Origin: Comamonas sp. lk
GTDB lineage: Bacteria; Pseudomonadota; Gammaproteobacteria; Burkholderiales; Burkholderiaceae_C
DNA: 64,000 bases
Reading direction: 5' to 3'
Assembly: GCA_945925985.1 (NCBI GenBank)
Contig: CAMELV010000016.1
Coordinates: 20,643 to 84,642 of the forward strand
Positions 17,350-25,603 of the stretch are shown piece by piece. A model generated the notes under the pieces. It was not told where the DNA came from, did no database searches, and saw only the letters and a list, made by a program, of their open reading frames with translations. A program made the translations under genes and the position numbers. Position 1 is the stretch's first letter. Each line of letters opens with the position of its first letter.

Positions 17350-18465
17350 TCAGGCAAAGGGCAGGGCACAGACCTCGCCGTGCCGAATCACGCCGTCGGC
17401 GCAGTGCACGCTCACCGCTTGCCCTGGCGCCCAGTGGCTGCGCGCGATCATGGACAAGCCGGCGTTGCGCTTGAGGCGCGGCGACCACATGGCCGAGGTG
17501 ATCTGCCCGACCTGTTGGTCACCAACCATCACTGGCCAGGGCTTGCCGCAGGCGGGCCCCGGGCCGCCGTCAAACATCACGCCGCGTATCTCGCGCTCGT
17601 GCCCCTGTTCGGCAATGCGCTGCAAGGCCTTCAGCCCCAGAAAATCAACTGTGCCGTCCAGCGTGCAGAGTTTGCCCATGCCACATTCCAGCGGGTTGTT
17701 CTCCAGCGTGAACTCGTTGCCATAGGACAGCAGGCCGCCCTCGATGCGCTCGATCAGGTTCGGGCAGCCGGGCGTGATGTTGAAGGCCTGCCCGGCCTCC
17801 CAGACCAGGTCCCACAGGGCAGAGCCCAGCCGGCTGTCGTTCAGGTAAATCTCGAAGCCGCCCTGCTTGGAGTAGCCACCGCGCTGCACCAGCTGGCGGG
17901 TACCCTTGAAGTCGACGTAATCGAAGTTGAAGAAGCGGATGCTGCGCACCGCTTCGCCAAATACCTTGGCCATCAGGTCCTCGGCCTTGGGGCCTTGCAC
18001 CGCGAGGATGGAGATATCCGGCTCTATCACCGATACGTCCAGCCTGGCACCTAGCGCCAGGCCCTTGGCCAACAACAGCACGTCGGAGTCGGCGATGGAC
18101 AACCAGAACTTGTCTTCCGCCAGTTTGAGCAAAACCGGGTCGTTGACCATGCCGCCTTTGTCGTCAACCAGTGGCACGTACATGCACTGTCCCACCCGGG
18201 CCCGGCTGATGTTGCGCGGCGTCATCCACTGGACTAAGCGGGCCGCATCTGGGCCGGTGACCTGCACCTGGCGCTGGCAGGACACGTCCCACAACTGCAC
18301 ATGCTCCCGCAGGTGCCAGTAATCCTGCTCCACCGTCGGCTGGAAAGCCTTGGGCAGCAGCATGTGGTTGACCACGGAAAACCCGCGCACGCCATGTTGC
18401 TCGACGCGGTCGGTGTAGGGCGTGCGCCGGATGCGACGCGACATGTTGAGGCCGGATGTAGACAT
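17350..18465 (-). CDS. DmdA-like GcvT-family demethylase (aminomethyltransferase fold)
   Basis: 371 residues of the tetrahydrofolate-dependent GcvT fold. It resembles, from memory, marine dimethylsulfoniopropionate demethylase DmdA along its whole length rather than GcvT: RRTPYTDRVEQHGV at the start, NHMLLP, HVQLWDVS, LTP-like MTPRN, VGQCMYVPLVDDKGGM, and SKQGGFEIY then GCPNLIERIEGGLLSYGN. The marine enzyme has GWSKQGG where this has GYSKQGG. It would move a methyl group from substrate to tetrahydrofolate in the cytoplasm. It sits among Bug receptors and a hydroxy-acid oxidase/ThDP pair. True DMSP activity is unproven. Confidence 0.78.
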   Translation of the reverse strand: MSTSGLNMSRRIRRTPYTDRVEQHGVRGFSVVNHMLLPKAFQPTVEQDYWHLREHVQLWDVSCQRQVQVTGPDAARLVQWMTPRNISRARVGQCMYVPLVDDKGGMVNDPVLLKLAEDKFWLSIADSDVLLLAKGLALGARLDVSVIEPDISILAVQGPKAEDLMAKVFGEAVRSIRFFNFDYVDFKGTRQLVQRGGYSKQGGFEIYLNDSRLGSALWDLVWEAGQAFNITPGCPNLIERIEGGLLSYGNEFTLENNPLECGMGKLCTLDGTVDFLGLKALQRIAEQGHEREIRGVMFDGGPGPACGKPWPVMVGDQQVGQITSAMWSPRLKRNAGLSMIARSHWAPGQAVSVHCADGVIRHGEVCALPFA

Positions 18466-18497
18466 GTTTAATTCCTGTGGGTAGGGTTGTGTTTCGT

Positions 18498-19496
18498 TTA
18501 GTCGAGCTTCAGGCCGACCGAGCGAATGACTTCGGCCCAGCGTGAGGCTTCTGTCCGGACATAGGTGGCGGATTGTTCGGGTGAAATCGGTTCGGCCAAG
18601 CCGCCACTGCCAATGGTCCAGGCTTGGTAGTCGGTCATCATGATGATCTTGCGGACCTCCTCAGCCAGGCGGTCCCGCACAGCAACGGGTAGGCCTGCTG
18701 GTGCCACCAGCGCTAACCAGCCCTCGGTGACCATTCCCGGAAAGCCGGCCTCTACGATGCTGGGCACATTGGGTAATGAAGGGTGGCGTTGGGCACTGGT
18801 AATCGCCAATGGCCGCAGTTGGCCAGAGCGCACAAAAGCCATGCTCGCAGTGACATTTTCGACCAGCACAGCCGCATGTTTACCCAAGACCAAGGTGGCG
18901 GCAGCACCGGTGCCACGGTTGGGTATGTGCGACATTTTTGCCTTGGTGGTTCGTGCAAACTGTTCGCCTACCAAATGCATGATCGAGCCTGTCCCGGCAG
19001 AGGCGAAGTCCAGGCCGGTCGCTTGGGCTTGGGATTGCTGGACCAGGTCTTTCAGGCTGGTGATCGGTGACGCCGGATCGACCATGAACAGCATGGGCCC
19101 GCGGTACACAATGGCCAGCGTGGTGAAGCCGTTCTGCGCGTCGTAGGGTAACTTGCTGTAAAGCGTCGGGTTGAGGGCCAATTGACCGATACCCCCAATG
19201 CCTATGGTGTACCCATCGGCCGCAGACGATGCCAGAGCGGCCATGCCGATACTGCCACTGGCCCCGGGCCGGTTGTCGACCACCACCGACTGCCCGAGCG
19301 CGCGGCTGAGGCGCTCGCTGATCATTCGTCCAACCAGGTCCGCGGAATTGCCCGGCGGTTGTGCCACGATCATCTTGACGGTTCTGTTTGGGTAGTTGTC
19401 CTGCGCGGCAACGCCGCCCGCCATGGCAAAAACCATGGTGAGCGCCATGGCCAAGCTGGTCAGGACGCGGGCTGTAATCGAAGATGGATGTGACAT
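18498..19496 (-). CDS. Bug/TctC-type periplasmic solute receptor
   Basis: 332-residue receptor with a long signal peptide (cleavage near GVAAQ/DNYP), then VKMIVAQPPGNSADLVGRMISERL and VVVDNRPGASGSIG. It lies between the transthyretin-like gene (39-base gap) and the DmdA-like gene (32-base gap), all in one direction, so it probably captures the substrate of the cluster. The ribosome site AAGGAAA is upstream. TctAB partners are not local. Confidence 0.92.
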   Translation of the reverse strand: MSHPSSITARVLTSLAMALTMVFAMAGGVAAQDNYPNRTVKMIVAQPPGNSADLVGRMISERLSRALGQSVVVDNRPGASGSIGMAALASSAADGYTIGIGGIGQLALNPTLYSKLPYDAQNGFTTLAIVYRGPMLFMVDPASPITSLKDLVQQSQAQATGLDFASAGTGSIMHLVGEQFARTTKAKMSHIPNRGTGAAATLVLGKHAAVLVENVTASMAFVRSGQLRPLAITSAQRHPSLPNVPSIVEAGFPGMVTEGWLALVAPAGLPVAVRDRLAEEVRKIIMMTDYQAWTIGSGGLAEPISPEQSATYVRTEASRWAEVIRSVGLKLD

Positions 19497-19535
19497 GTCG
19501 GGTTTCCTTTTTGAACGAGTGGGCTTTGGAATGGG

Positions 19536-19892
19536 TCAGCTGGACAGCCAGACGCTGTAGCCGTTGGGCGCCATGACCAGTGGCATGTGGTAGGCCGCCT
19601 CGGGGTCTGGCATGCAGAAGCGGATCACCACCTCTTTCTGGATGCGCAGCCCGGTGAGCGGCAGGCCGCGCGTGGCGAAATAGGCCCCGGTCTGGAACAC
19701 CAGCTCGTAGCCGGCTGTGCTGTCGACCTCTGCCGGAGCGATGCGCTGGCTCAGCCTGCCGCCGGCGTCGGTAGCGGCCTCAAAAACCGTCAAGCGTGTA
19801 CCGTCGGGTGTGACACGAATCAAAGACACGCCGACCTGCCCGGCATGGGTGCCGTCGACCGAATTCAGGGTATGGGTGGTTAGCGTGGCCAT
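19536..19892 (-). CDS. transthyretin-like protein, hydroxyisourate-hydrolase family, atypical C-terminus
   Basis: 118 residues. The N-terminal THTLN carries the family's first His, and YHMPLVMAPNGYS carries the last His. Hydroxyisourate hydrolases end in the catalytic tetrapeptide YRGS; here the C-terminus reads SVWLSS, so the Arg and Gly are lost. No other urate genes are nearby. The start follows TAGGAGATGCC, which contains the stop of the ThDP gene and the ribosome site, showing tight coupling. It may hydrolyse or decarboxylate a product of the neighbouring oxidase/ThDP enzymes rather than hydroxyisourate. Confidence 0.75.
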   Translation of the reverse strand: MATLTTHTLNSVDGTHAGQVGVSLIRVTPDGTRLTVFEAATDAGGRLSQRIAPAEVDSTAGYELVFQTGAYFATRGLPLTGLRIQKEVVIRFCMPDPEAAYHMPLVMAPNGYSVWLSS

Positions 19893-19900
19893 GGCATCTC

Positions 19901-21652
19901 CTATTCGATCGAGGCTTTGTCGCGCTTGCTGGTGGTGGCCAGCACAATGGGGCTGATCACGCCCTTGGCCTTGACGTTGACGCAAGCGGTCTTGCCGCTG
20001 GCGATGGCGCGCCGAATCGCCGGCCCCAGTTGTTCGCGATGCTCCACCAGTTCGCCATGGCCGCCCATGCCCTCGAACAGGGTGTGGAACGGGATGTCGC
20101 GGAAGTCGGTGGCAAAGTGTTTGCCGTTGGCAAACAGGCGTTCCTGCTGTTGCGAGATGCAGTCCAGCCCGCCGTTGTTGTCAATCACCACCACGATGGG
20201 CAAGGCCTCCTGAAAGGCCGCCTCCACGGACAGTCCACCCGACAAAAAGGCGCCGTCGCCGCTGATCAGCACCACAGTGGCATCGGGGTGGGTGTTTTTG
20301 GCGGCCACCGCCAGAGACACGCCGACCCCCAGCAGGCTGAAGCTGCCCGGGTGCAGGATGCCGGCCAGTTGCTGCCCGTGCCAGCCCGCCAGGTTGACGG
20401 CGATCTCAGACCAGAAGTGGGTGTTGCCGCCGTCGAACACCAGCCAGTCCTGGGGGCCCATCTCGGCCTGTACATCCAGCGACAACTGCAGCGGGTGGAT
20501 TTTTCCGCCGTTCAAGGCGGTGGCGTCTGTGTCCTGCTTCAGGTCGCCCAGAGTCTTTGCGACCCATTCGCTGCGCCACTGGCGGTTGGTGTCAAACCAG
20601 TCGCGCTGGAGCGTCCAGCCCCCATTGCCCTTGAGCGCCAGCAGTGCGTCCAGAAAGGCGCCCGGGTCGCTCAGCAGCACATGGTCGGCCGATCGGTTCA
20701 TCTGGATTTCTTCGTCCGAGCCATTCACGCACACCAGTTGCAACGAGTCCGGAAACAGCGGCGCGTTGCCGAAGTTCATCTGGTTGTCTAGGCGCCCGCC
20801 GATCATGATGACCAGGTCACAGGCCTCCAGGGCCTGGCGCGAGGGCTGGTACTGGTGAATGTCCGCCAGGCCCATGTAGGCTTCGCAGTGCTCGCCCAGC
20901 AGTTTCTGGTGGTAGGGTATGTTGAAGATCGGGATGTGCAGGGCCGTGCCGGTGACTTCGAGCTTTGGCGCGCTGCCGGACCACCAGACACCATGGCCGC
21001 CAATCAGGATGGGGCGTTTGGCCGAGGCGATCAGGGCCAGCAGAGGCGCCAGCGCAGAGGGATCTGGCCAGGCGCGGGGTGGTGGCGTCGCGCTGCGCAG
21101 GTAAGGCCGTTCCTCGCGTCCGGCGTCGGCCGGGAATGACGAGAACATGATGTCCACCGGCAAGCTCAGGTGCACTGGGCCGGGGTAGCCGCTGGTGGCG
21201 ATTTTCCAGGCTCGGTCCACGCACTCACTGATGCGGGTGCCGTCGGTGATGCTGATGCTGTGCTTGGTCAGCGGCGCAGCAATCGCCACGTCGTCAATCT
21301 CTTTGAAGCCGCCCGCACCGCGCCGCTTGAGCGTGCTGGACCCGGTGACGAAGATCACCGGTGAGCGCTCGCCCCAGGCTTCCATCATCGCGGGCACCGC
21401 GTTGGCAAAGCCCTCCGGCCCCACCAAGCAGACCGCCGGTTGACGGGTGATGCGGGTGTGCGCGTCGGCCAGGTGACCGGCCACCTGCTCGTGGGGGCAG
21501 TTGATGACCCGCGTGCCGCAGTCCATGAAGCCTTCCAGCGCCGGGTTGCAAAAGCCGCCGGCCAGGGTGAACACGTGCTCAACGCCTTTCTCGACCAAGG
21601 CTCGGGCCAGAAGGGCGCCGCCACGCAGTTTGGGGGTTGTTGTCTCGTTCAT
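19901..21652 (-). CDS. ThDP-dependent enzyme, acetolactate-synthase/2-oxoacid-decarboxylase superfamily
   Basis: 583 residues with the three-domain ThDP layout. Glu55 (CPHEQVAGH) is the cofactor-activating glutamate. The C-terminal ThDP motif begins GDGAFLSGG and ends IDNNGG. Members decarboxylate 2-oxoacids or ligate the resulting carbanion. The gene lies directly after an FMN hydroxy-acid oxidase gene, which would supply a 2-oxoacid, as in mandelate degradation (MdlB/MdlC). The substrate cannot be read; glyoxylate carboligase is unlikely because that enzyme lacks the glutamate. Confidence 0.85.
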   Translation of the reverse strand: MNETTTPKLRGGALLARALVEKGVEHVFTLAGGFCNPALEGFMDCGTRVINCPHEQVAGHLADAHTRITRQPAVCLVGPEGFANAVPAMMEAWGERSPVIFVTGSSTLKRRGAGGFKEIDDVAIAAPLTKHSISITDGTRISECVDRAWKIATSGYPGPVHLSLPVDIMFSSFPADAGREERPYLRSATPPPRAWPDPSALAPLLALIASAKRPILIGGHGVWWSGSAPKLEVTGTALHIPIFNIPYHQKLLGEHCEAYMGLADIHQYQPSRQALEACDLVIMIGGRLDNQMNFGNAPLFPDSLQLVCVNGSDEEIQMNRSADHVLLSDPGAFLDALLALKGNGGWTLQRDWFDTNRQWRSEWVAKTLGDLKQDTDATALNGGKIHPLQLSLDVQAEMGPQDWLVFDGGNTHFWSEIAVNLAGWHGQQLAGILHPGSFSLLGVGVSLAVAAKNTHPDATVVLISGDGAFLSGGLSVEAAFQEALPIVVVIDNNGGLDCISQQQERLFANGKHFATDFRDIPFHTLFEGMGGHGELVEHREQLGPAIRRAIASGKTACVNVKAKGVISPIVLATTSKRDKASIE

Positions 21653-21671
21653 GGTATCTCCGTTGATGGGT

Positions 21672-22808
21672 TCAAAAATCGTTTGGTAGCAGATGGCTGG
21701 CGCGGATGTCAGCCACGTCGGCCAGGCCCAACTGAGCCATGGCCACGCCCAGTTCAGTCACCAGGGCATCGAGCAGGCTGGCCAGGCCACGCGCGCCGTC
21801 TGCGCCCAGCGCGTACAGCAGGGGGCGGCCCAGCATCACCAGGTCTGCGCCGCAGGCCAGGGCTTTGAGGATGTCTTCGCCCGACCGCACGCCGCTGTCA
21901 AAGACCAGTGGAAAGTCGGGACCCACGGCCGCGCGCACCCTGGCCAGCGCTGTGATGGCCGGTGGTGCGCTGTCCAACTGGCGCCCACCATGGTTGGAGA
22001 CATAGATGGCGTCGGCGCCTGCGGCCTGGATGCGCTGCGCGTCATCGGGCGACAGCACACCCTTAACAATGAGTTGGCCATCCCAGCGCCGCCGTAGCTC
22101 GTCCAGAAAAGCCCAGTTGGCGCCGGCGCGGCTAGCGTGGCGGTCAAAGCCCTTGCCGCCGGGGGCGTTGTCGAAATTGGCCGGACGCGGCATGCCGTGA
22201 AACAGACTGGCGAGCGACCAATGCGGATGCAGCGCGAAATCCATGAATTGGCGCGGTCCGATGTGAAACGGCATGGTGAAGCCATTGCGCACGTCGCGGG
22301 GCCGGGGTGCTACTCGGGGCACATCGACCGTCAGGATCAGCACTTGATAGCCAGCGGCTTTCGCGCGGTCGACCAAGCCCCAGGCGGCCTCCAGCGTGCC
22401 TGTCACATAAAGTTGAAACCAGGCCAAGGCGCCCGCCTGCTTGGCCATGGCCTCGAGCGTGCTCGACGCGGCGGTGGAAACACCATGGGGCATGCCGCGT
22501 CGCACGGCCTCAGCAGCCAGCAACTGGTCGGCGCCGGGCCAAGCCAGGTTGCACATGCCCATGGGTGCGATGCCGAAAGGCAGCGCAAGGGTCTGGCCCA
22601 AAAACGTCTGGCCCAGGCTGCATTGTTCAGATGGCGCCAGCACGCGCGGCATCAGTTGCCGGGCGCCCAGCGCATCCAGGTTGCGCGCGGCTGCGCGCTC
22701 TTTGCCGGCGGCACCATCAATGTAGTCAAACACCAGCCGTGGCAGGCGTCGGCGGGCCAGTGCGCGCGCCTCGTCGCTGGTGTGGATTGGCGCTTGGCCT
22801 ATGGACAT
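21672..22808 (-). CDS. FMN-dependent alpha-hydroxy-acid oxidase/dehydrogenase
   Basis: 378 residues of the glycolate oxidase/L-lactate dehydrogenase/mandelate dehydrogenase family. Features: FDYIDGAAG near the N-terminus, PFGIAPMGM, the active-site segment SNHGGRQLD with the catalytic His, and phosphate-binding DSGVRSGEDILKAL and GRPLLY. It oxidises an L-2-hydroxy acid to the 2-oxoacid. The start MSIGQAPIHTS is preferred to an upstream frame extension. It is the promoter-proximal gene of the cluster, facing the LysR gene across 130 bases. Confidence 0.9.
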   Translation of the reverse strand: MSIGQAPIHTSDEARALARRRLPRLVFDYIDGAAGKERAAARNLDALGARQLMPRVLAPSEQCSLGQTFLGQTLALPFGIAPMGMCNLAWPGADQLLAAEAVRRGMPHGVSTAASSTLEAMAKQAGALAWFQLYVTGTLEAAWGLVDRAKAAGYQVLILTVDVPRVAPRPRDVRNGFTMPFHIGPRQFMDFALHPHWSLASLFHGMPRPANFDNAPGGKGFDRHASRAGANWAFLDELRRRWDGQLIVKGVLSPDDAQRIQAAGADAIYVSNHGGRQLDSAPPAITALARVRAAVGPDFPLVFDSGVRSGEDILKALACGADLVMLGRPLLYALGADGARGLASLLDALVTELGVAMAQLGLADVADIRASHLLPNDF

Positions 22809-22889
22809 GCCTTGATTAACCTGAAGTGATCTGTGAACGAGCTCAAGTGGGTCATTTTTCCCTATCCAAGAAGGCTCGACAAATGATGA

Positions 22890-22909
22890 ATTAAAGCGCA
22901 TACCTTAAT
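22890..22909. promoter_or_regulatory. candidate LysR operator
   Basis: ATTAA-N10-TTAAT inverted repeat in the A+T-rich gap between the divergent hydroxy-acid oxidase and LysR genes, where LysR regulators normally bind. Seen by eye; binding is inferred. Confidence 0.4.
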
Positions 22910-22938
22910 ATTTATTTATCTGTACACTGCCGATCATC

Positions 22939-23832
22939 ATGAAAATCTCTCAGCAACGCCTGCCCCTGACCGCATTGCGCTCGTTCGAGGCGGCAGCCCG
23001 CTTGCTTAGTTTTAAGGCAGCGGCAGAAGAATTGCGCGTGACACCCACCAGCGTGAGCAACCAGATCCGGCAGTTGGAACTGGATTGGGGCTGCCTGCTG
23101 TTCGTCCGCAAGACCCGCAAGGTGTTCCTCACCGATGCGGGGCGCTCGCTGGCGCGGGTGATGAGCCGGGCCTTTGATGACATCCGGGCCGAGGTCGAGA
23201 CCCACATTTCTTCCAATCGCAAGACCGTGACTCTGGCGGTAGGGCCCATTTTTGGCGCTCGCTGGCTGATTCCGCGTCTGAGCAAGTTTTACCGGCTGAA
23301 CCCCAACATTGAGTTGGTGCTGCACCACAGCCCGCGCATCACCGATGTCGAGCAGTTGGTGGCCACCATCGCGGTGGATTGGGGCATCGGCGATTGGCAA
23401 GGGCTCAATGCCCATCGTCTGCTGGACGTCATTTACCGCCCGGTTCTGAGCCCGGCACTGTTGGCTGAGCGCGGTGGGCTGACCAGCCCCGCTGACCTGG
23501 CTCGATACCCCATCATTCACCAGTGGGACCGCGAGGAGTGGAACGCCTGGCTTAAGCTGGTTGGCCAGCCCGATTTGCGCTTTGCGCGTGAAACCGTCAC
23601 GCGTGATTCGAACCTGGCCCTGCAGGCCGCCATGGAGGGGCAGGGGGTTGTGATGGGAACCTTCCCATTTGTGTCGGGCGAGGTCGCGGCGGGCCGCCTG
23701 GTCTGCCCGTTTGACACGGAGCTGCACCCGGCTCGCGGCTACTATTTGCTCAACCGGCCCGGTGCCCGGTCAGTGCCGGCGGTGAATGCGGTGTGCGCCT
23801 GGATCGAGGCTGAAGCAGCTTTGCCACTGTGA
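22939..23832 (+). CDS. LysR-family transcriptional regulator (GcvA-like)
   Basis: 297 residues. A winged helix-turn-helix at about 8-66 (PLTALRSFEAAARLLSFKAA, then VTPTSVSNQIRQLE) is followed by an effector-binding domain. The GcvA-type opening and WDREEWNAWL segment place it with GcvA/amino-acid-type regulators. Divergent placement from the 22808-16263 cluster suggests it activates that cluster in response to its substrate. Its 3' end overlaps the convergent S51 peptidase gene by 91 bases. Confidence 0.92.
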   Translation: MKISQQRLPLTALRSFEAAARLLSFKAAAEELRVTPTSVSNQIRQLELDWGCLLFVRKTRKVFLTDAGRSLARVMSRAFDDIRAEVETHISSNRKTVTLAVGPIFGARWLIPRLSKFYRLNPNIELVLHHSPRITDVEQLVATIAVDWGIGDWQGLNAHRLLDVIYRPVLSPALLAERGGLTSPADLARYPIIHQWDREEWNAWLKLVGQPDLRFARETVTRDSNLALQAAMEGQGVVMGTFPFVSGEVAAGRLVCPFDTELHPARGYYLLNRPGARSVPAVNAVCAWIEAEAALPL

Positions 23833-24485
23833 GCCTCGCGGGTGACGCGGTAGGCGCCGGCCCCAGACCGCGCCGAAAAGGCGGTCATTTGCCCCGCCCC
23901 GTCGATTAGCAGCGCCACCCCGTCGTCAATGGCAACGCCCGGCGGCAAAACGGCTGATGCAATGGCGGCGGTATAGGCCGGCGGGCGTTGTGGCTCGCTG
24001 TCGTAGTGCGGGCAGCAACTGCCGGTCACCAGGCCTATGCCGGCCACAGCTTGCAGGCCCTGGCCGCCTGAGTCTGACAAAGCCTGCTCGAACCAGACGT
24101 TGGCGCCGGCACTGACGCCGGCCATCAGCACGCCACGCTGTGCTGCGGCGATCAACACCTGAGCGATACCGGTTTTCTGCCAATGTTTGATCAACCTCAT
24201 CGTGTGGCCTCCGCCGACGTAGACGATGTCCAGCCCCTGGACCCAATGCGCAGTGGCAGCGGCGGTGCTGCCCGCCGACAGGTGGGTGAGGCGGTCTGCC
24301 AAGGGCGTAAAACGTTCGTAGAAACGGGCAATCTTGACCGGGTCGTCGTTACTGGCGGTGCCAATAAAGCCAATGCGAGGGCGCGGGCAGCCCGATGCGG
24401 CGATGATGAAGTCTTCCATCGCGGGGTCGGCCTGGTGGGTAAAACCACCACCGCCGATGGCGATCACTGTGGGATGTCGGTGCAT
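23742..24485 (-). CDS. peptidase S51-family protein (peptidase E/cyanophycinase-like)
   Basis: 247 residues with the glutamine-amidotransferase-like fold of S51 serine peptidases. The nucleophile elbow is GVSAGAN with Ser125. Upstream are IAIGGGGF and VYVGGGHTMRL, typical of peptidase E, which cleaves after Asp in dipeptides. The start MHRHPTVIAIGG fits the family; longer versions add an unlikely leader. The final 30 residues overlap the LysR gene and may be a recent extension after loss of an earlier stop. Confidence 0.82.
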   Translation of the reverse strand: MHRHPTVIAIGGGGFTHQADPAMEDFIIAASGCPRPRIGFIGTASNDDPVKIARFYERFTPLADRLTHLSAGSTAAATAHWVQGLDIVYVGGGHTMRLIKHWQKTGIAQVLIAAAQRGVLMAGVSAGANVWFEQALSDSGGQGLQAVAGIGLVTGSCCPHYDSEPQRPPAYTAAIASAVLPPGVAIDDGVALLIDGAGQMTAFSARSGAGAYRVTREAHSGKAASASIQAHTAFTAGTDRAPGRLSK

Positions 24486-24589
24486 GGGGCCTATCGTAAA
24501 CGCGGCCTTGGCATCGGCAAAACAGCATCGGCTTTGCATGCAACTGTGCATGCAAGAATGGCAGGTTTTCAAAATCTGAAGGTCCAACC

Positions 24590-25432
24590 ATGCGTCACAC
24601 CCAGCCCAACATCGTTTACGGCATGCATTCAGGCCTGGCGCTGTTGCTGGATGTCCATCACCCCGAGCAAAGCAATGGCCACGGCGTCATTTACGTCAAT
24701 GGCAGCGGCTGGCATGCGCCCTTGGGCCATGACGCCACCCCGCTCAAGGAGACCCCGCTCGGGCTGCCCTACATCGAGGCCATGTGTGCCGCCGGCTACA
24801 CCGTGTTCGCCATCAACCACCGTGCAGCGCCCCGTCACCGATACCCGGCCGCCATTGAAGATGCACGCCGCGCCGTGCGCTTCATGCGCCAGCACGCTGA
24901 GCGCTATGGCATCCGTGCAGATCGCATTGGCGCCTGTGGGGGCTCGTCGGGCGGGCATTTGGTGAGCCTGTTGGGCATGCAGGCTAGTGCCGGCGCTGCG
25001 GACGATGCTGACCCCGTCAACCGACAAGACGCTAGCGTGCAGTGCGTGGTGGCGCGCGCGCCGCTGGTGGACCTGACGCGTTTCGTCAGTGGCGATGGCA
25101 GCGGCATCGTCGCCAGCTTCATCGGCATGCCCTACCGTGGCGAGGCGGGTGGCGGCTATGCCACGGAGCAGCGCACCTACCGCGAAGCCTCGCCGCTGAG
25201 CCACGTCTCGCCGTTGTCACCACCCTTTTTGCTGATGCATGGTGACGCCGATGTGTTGGTGCCCTACGAGCAATCTGTGCTGATGCAGGCTGCACTCCGG
25301 GGCGTGGGCGTGCCGGTCGAGTTGCTTTGCATTCCGGGCGCCGGCCACGGCCCGGATTTCCCTGGCGCCACCCATCCGCCGGATTACCTGGGCGCGATGG
25401 TGGCTTGGCTGGACCAGTATTTGTTGCGGTAG
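24590..25432 (+). CDS. alpha/beta-hydrolase (esterase/lipase-like)
   Basis: 280 residues, cytoplasmic. Nucleophile elbow GGSSGGHL, acid Asp in MHGDADVLVPYEQS, and His in GAGHGPDF complete a catalytic triad like BD-FAE/hormone-sensitive-lipase-type enzymes. An oxyanion-type segment YVNGSGWH lies near the N-terminus. It is divergent from the S51 peptidase and stands alone before the ABC operon. Substrate unknown; a small carboxylic ester or amide is likely. Confidence 0.85.
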   Translation: MRHTQPNIVYGMHSGLALLLDVHHPEQSNGHGVIYVNGSGWHAPLGHDATPLKETPLGLPYIEAMCAAGYTVFAINHRAAPRHRYPAAIEDARRAVRFMRQHAERYGIRADRIGACGGSSGGHLVSLLGMQASAGAADDADPVNRQDASVQCVVARAPLVDLTRFVSGDGSGIVASFIGMPYRGEAGGGYATEQRTYREASPLSHVSPLSPPFLLMHGDADVLVPYEQSVLMQAALRGVGVPVELLCIPGAGHGPDFPGATHPPDYLGAMVAWLDQYLLR

Positions 25433-25513
25433 GCTCAGTTATAGATGTAATAATTTTTATCCACAGCCGCTTTAAAAGTCATTTGTAATGGTCTATTCGC
25501 AAAGGCATACTTG

Positions 25514-25525
25514 TGTCGGCCGACA
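25514..25525. promoter_or_regulatory. 12-base palindrome upstream of ABC operon
   Basis: Perfect palindrome TGTCGGCCGACA, 78 bases before the binding-protein start, in the 171-base gap that must hold the promoter. A small hairpin AGGAC/GTCCT at 25565-25578 lies just before the CAGGAG ribosome site. An operator role is only inferred. Confidence 0.35.
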
Positions 25526-25603
25526 GAGATTGGCCTCCGACCGGCGTGGCCATTGGTGTTTATCAGGACCTGCGTCCTCAATGATTTCTTCAGGAGACTT
25601 GAA

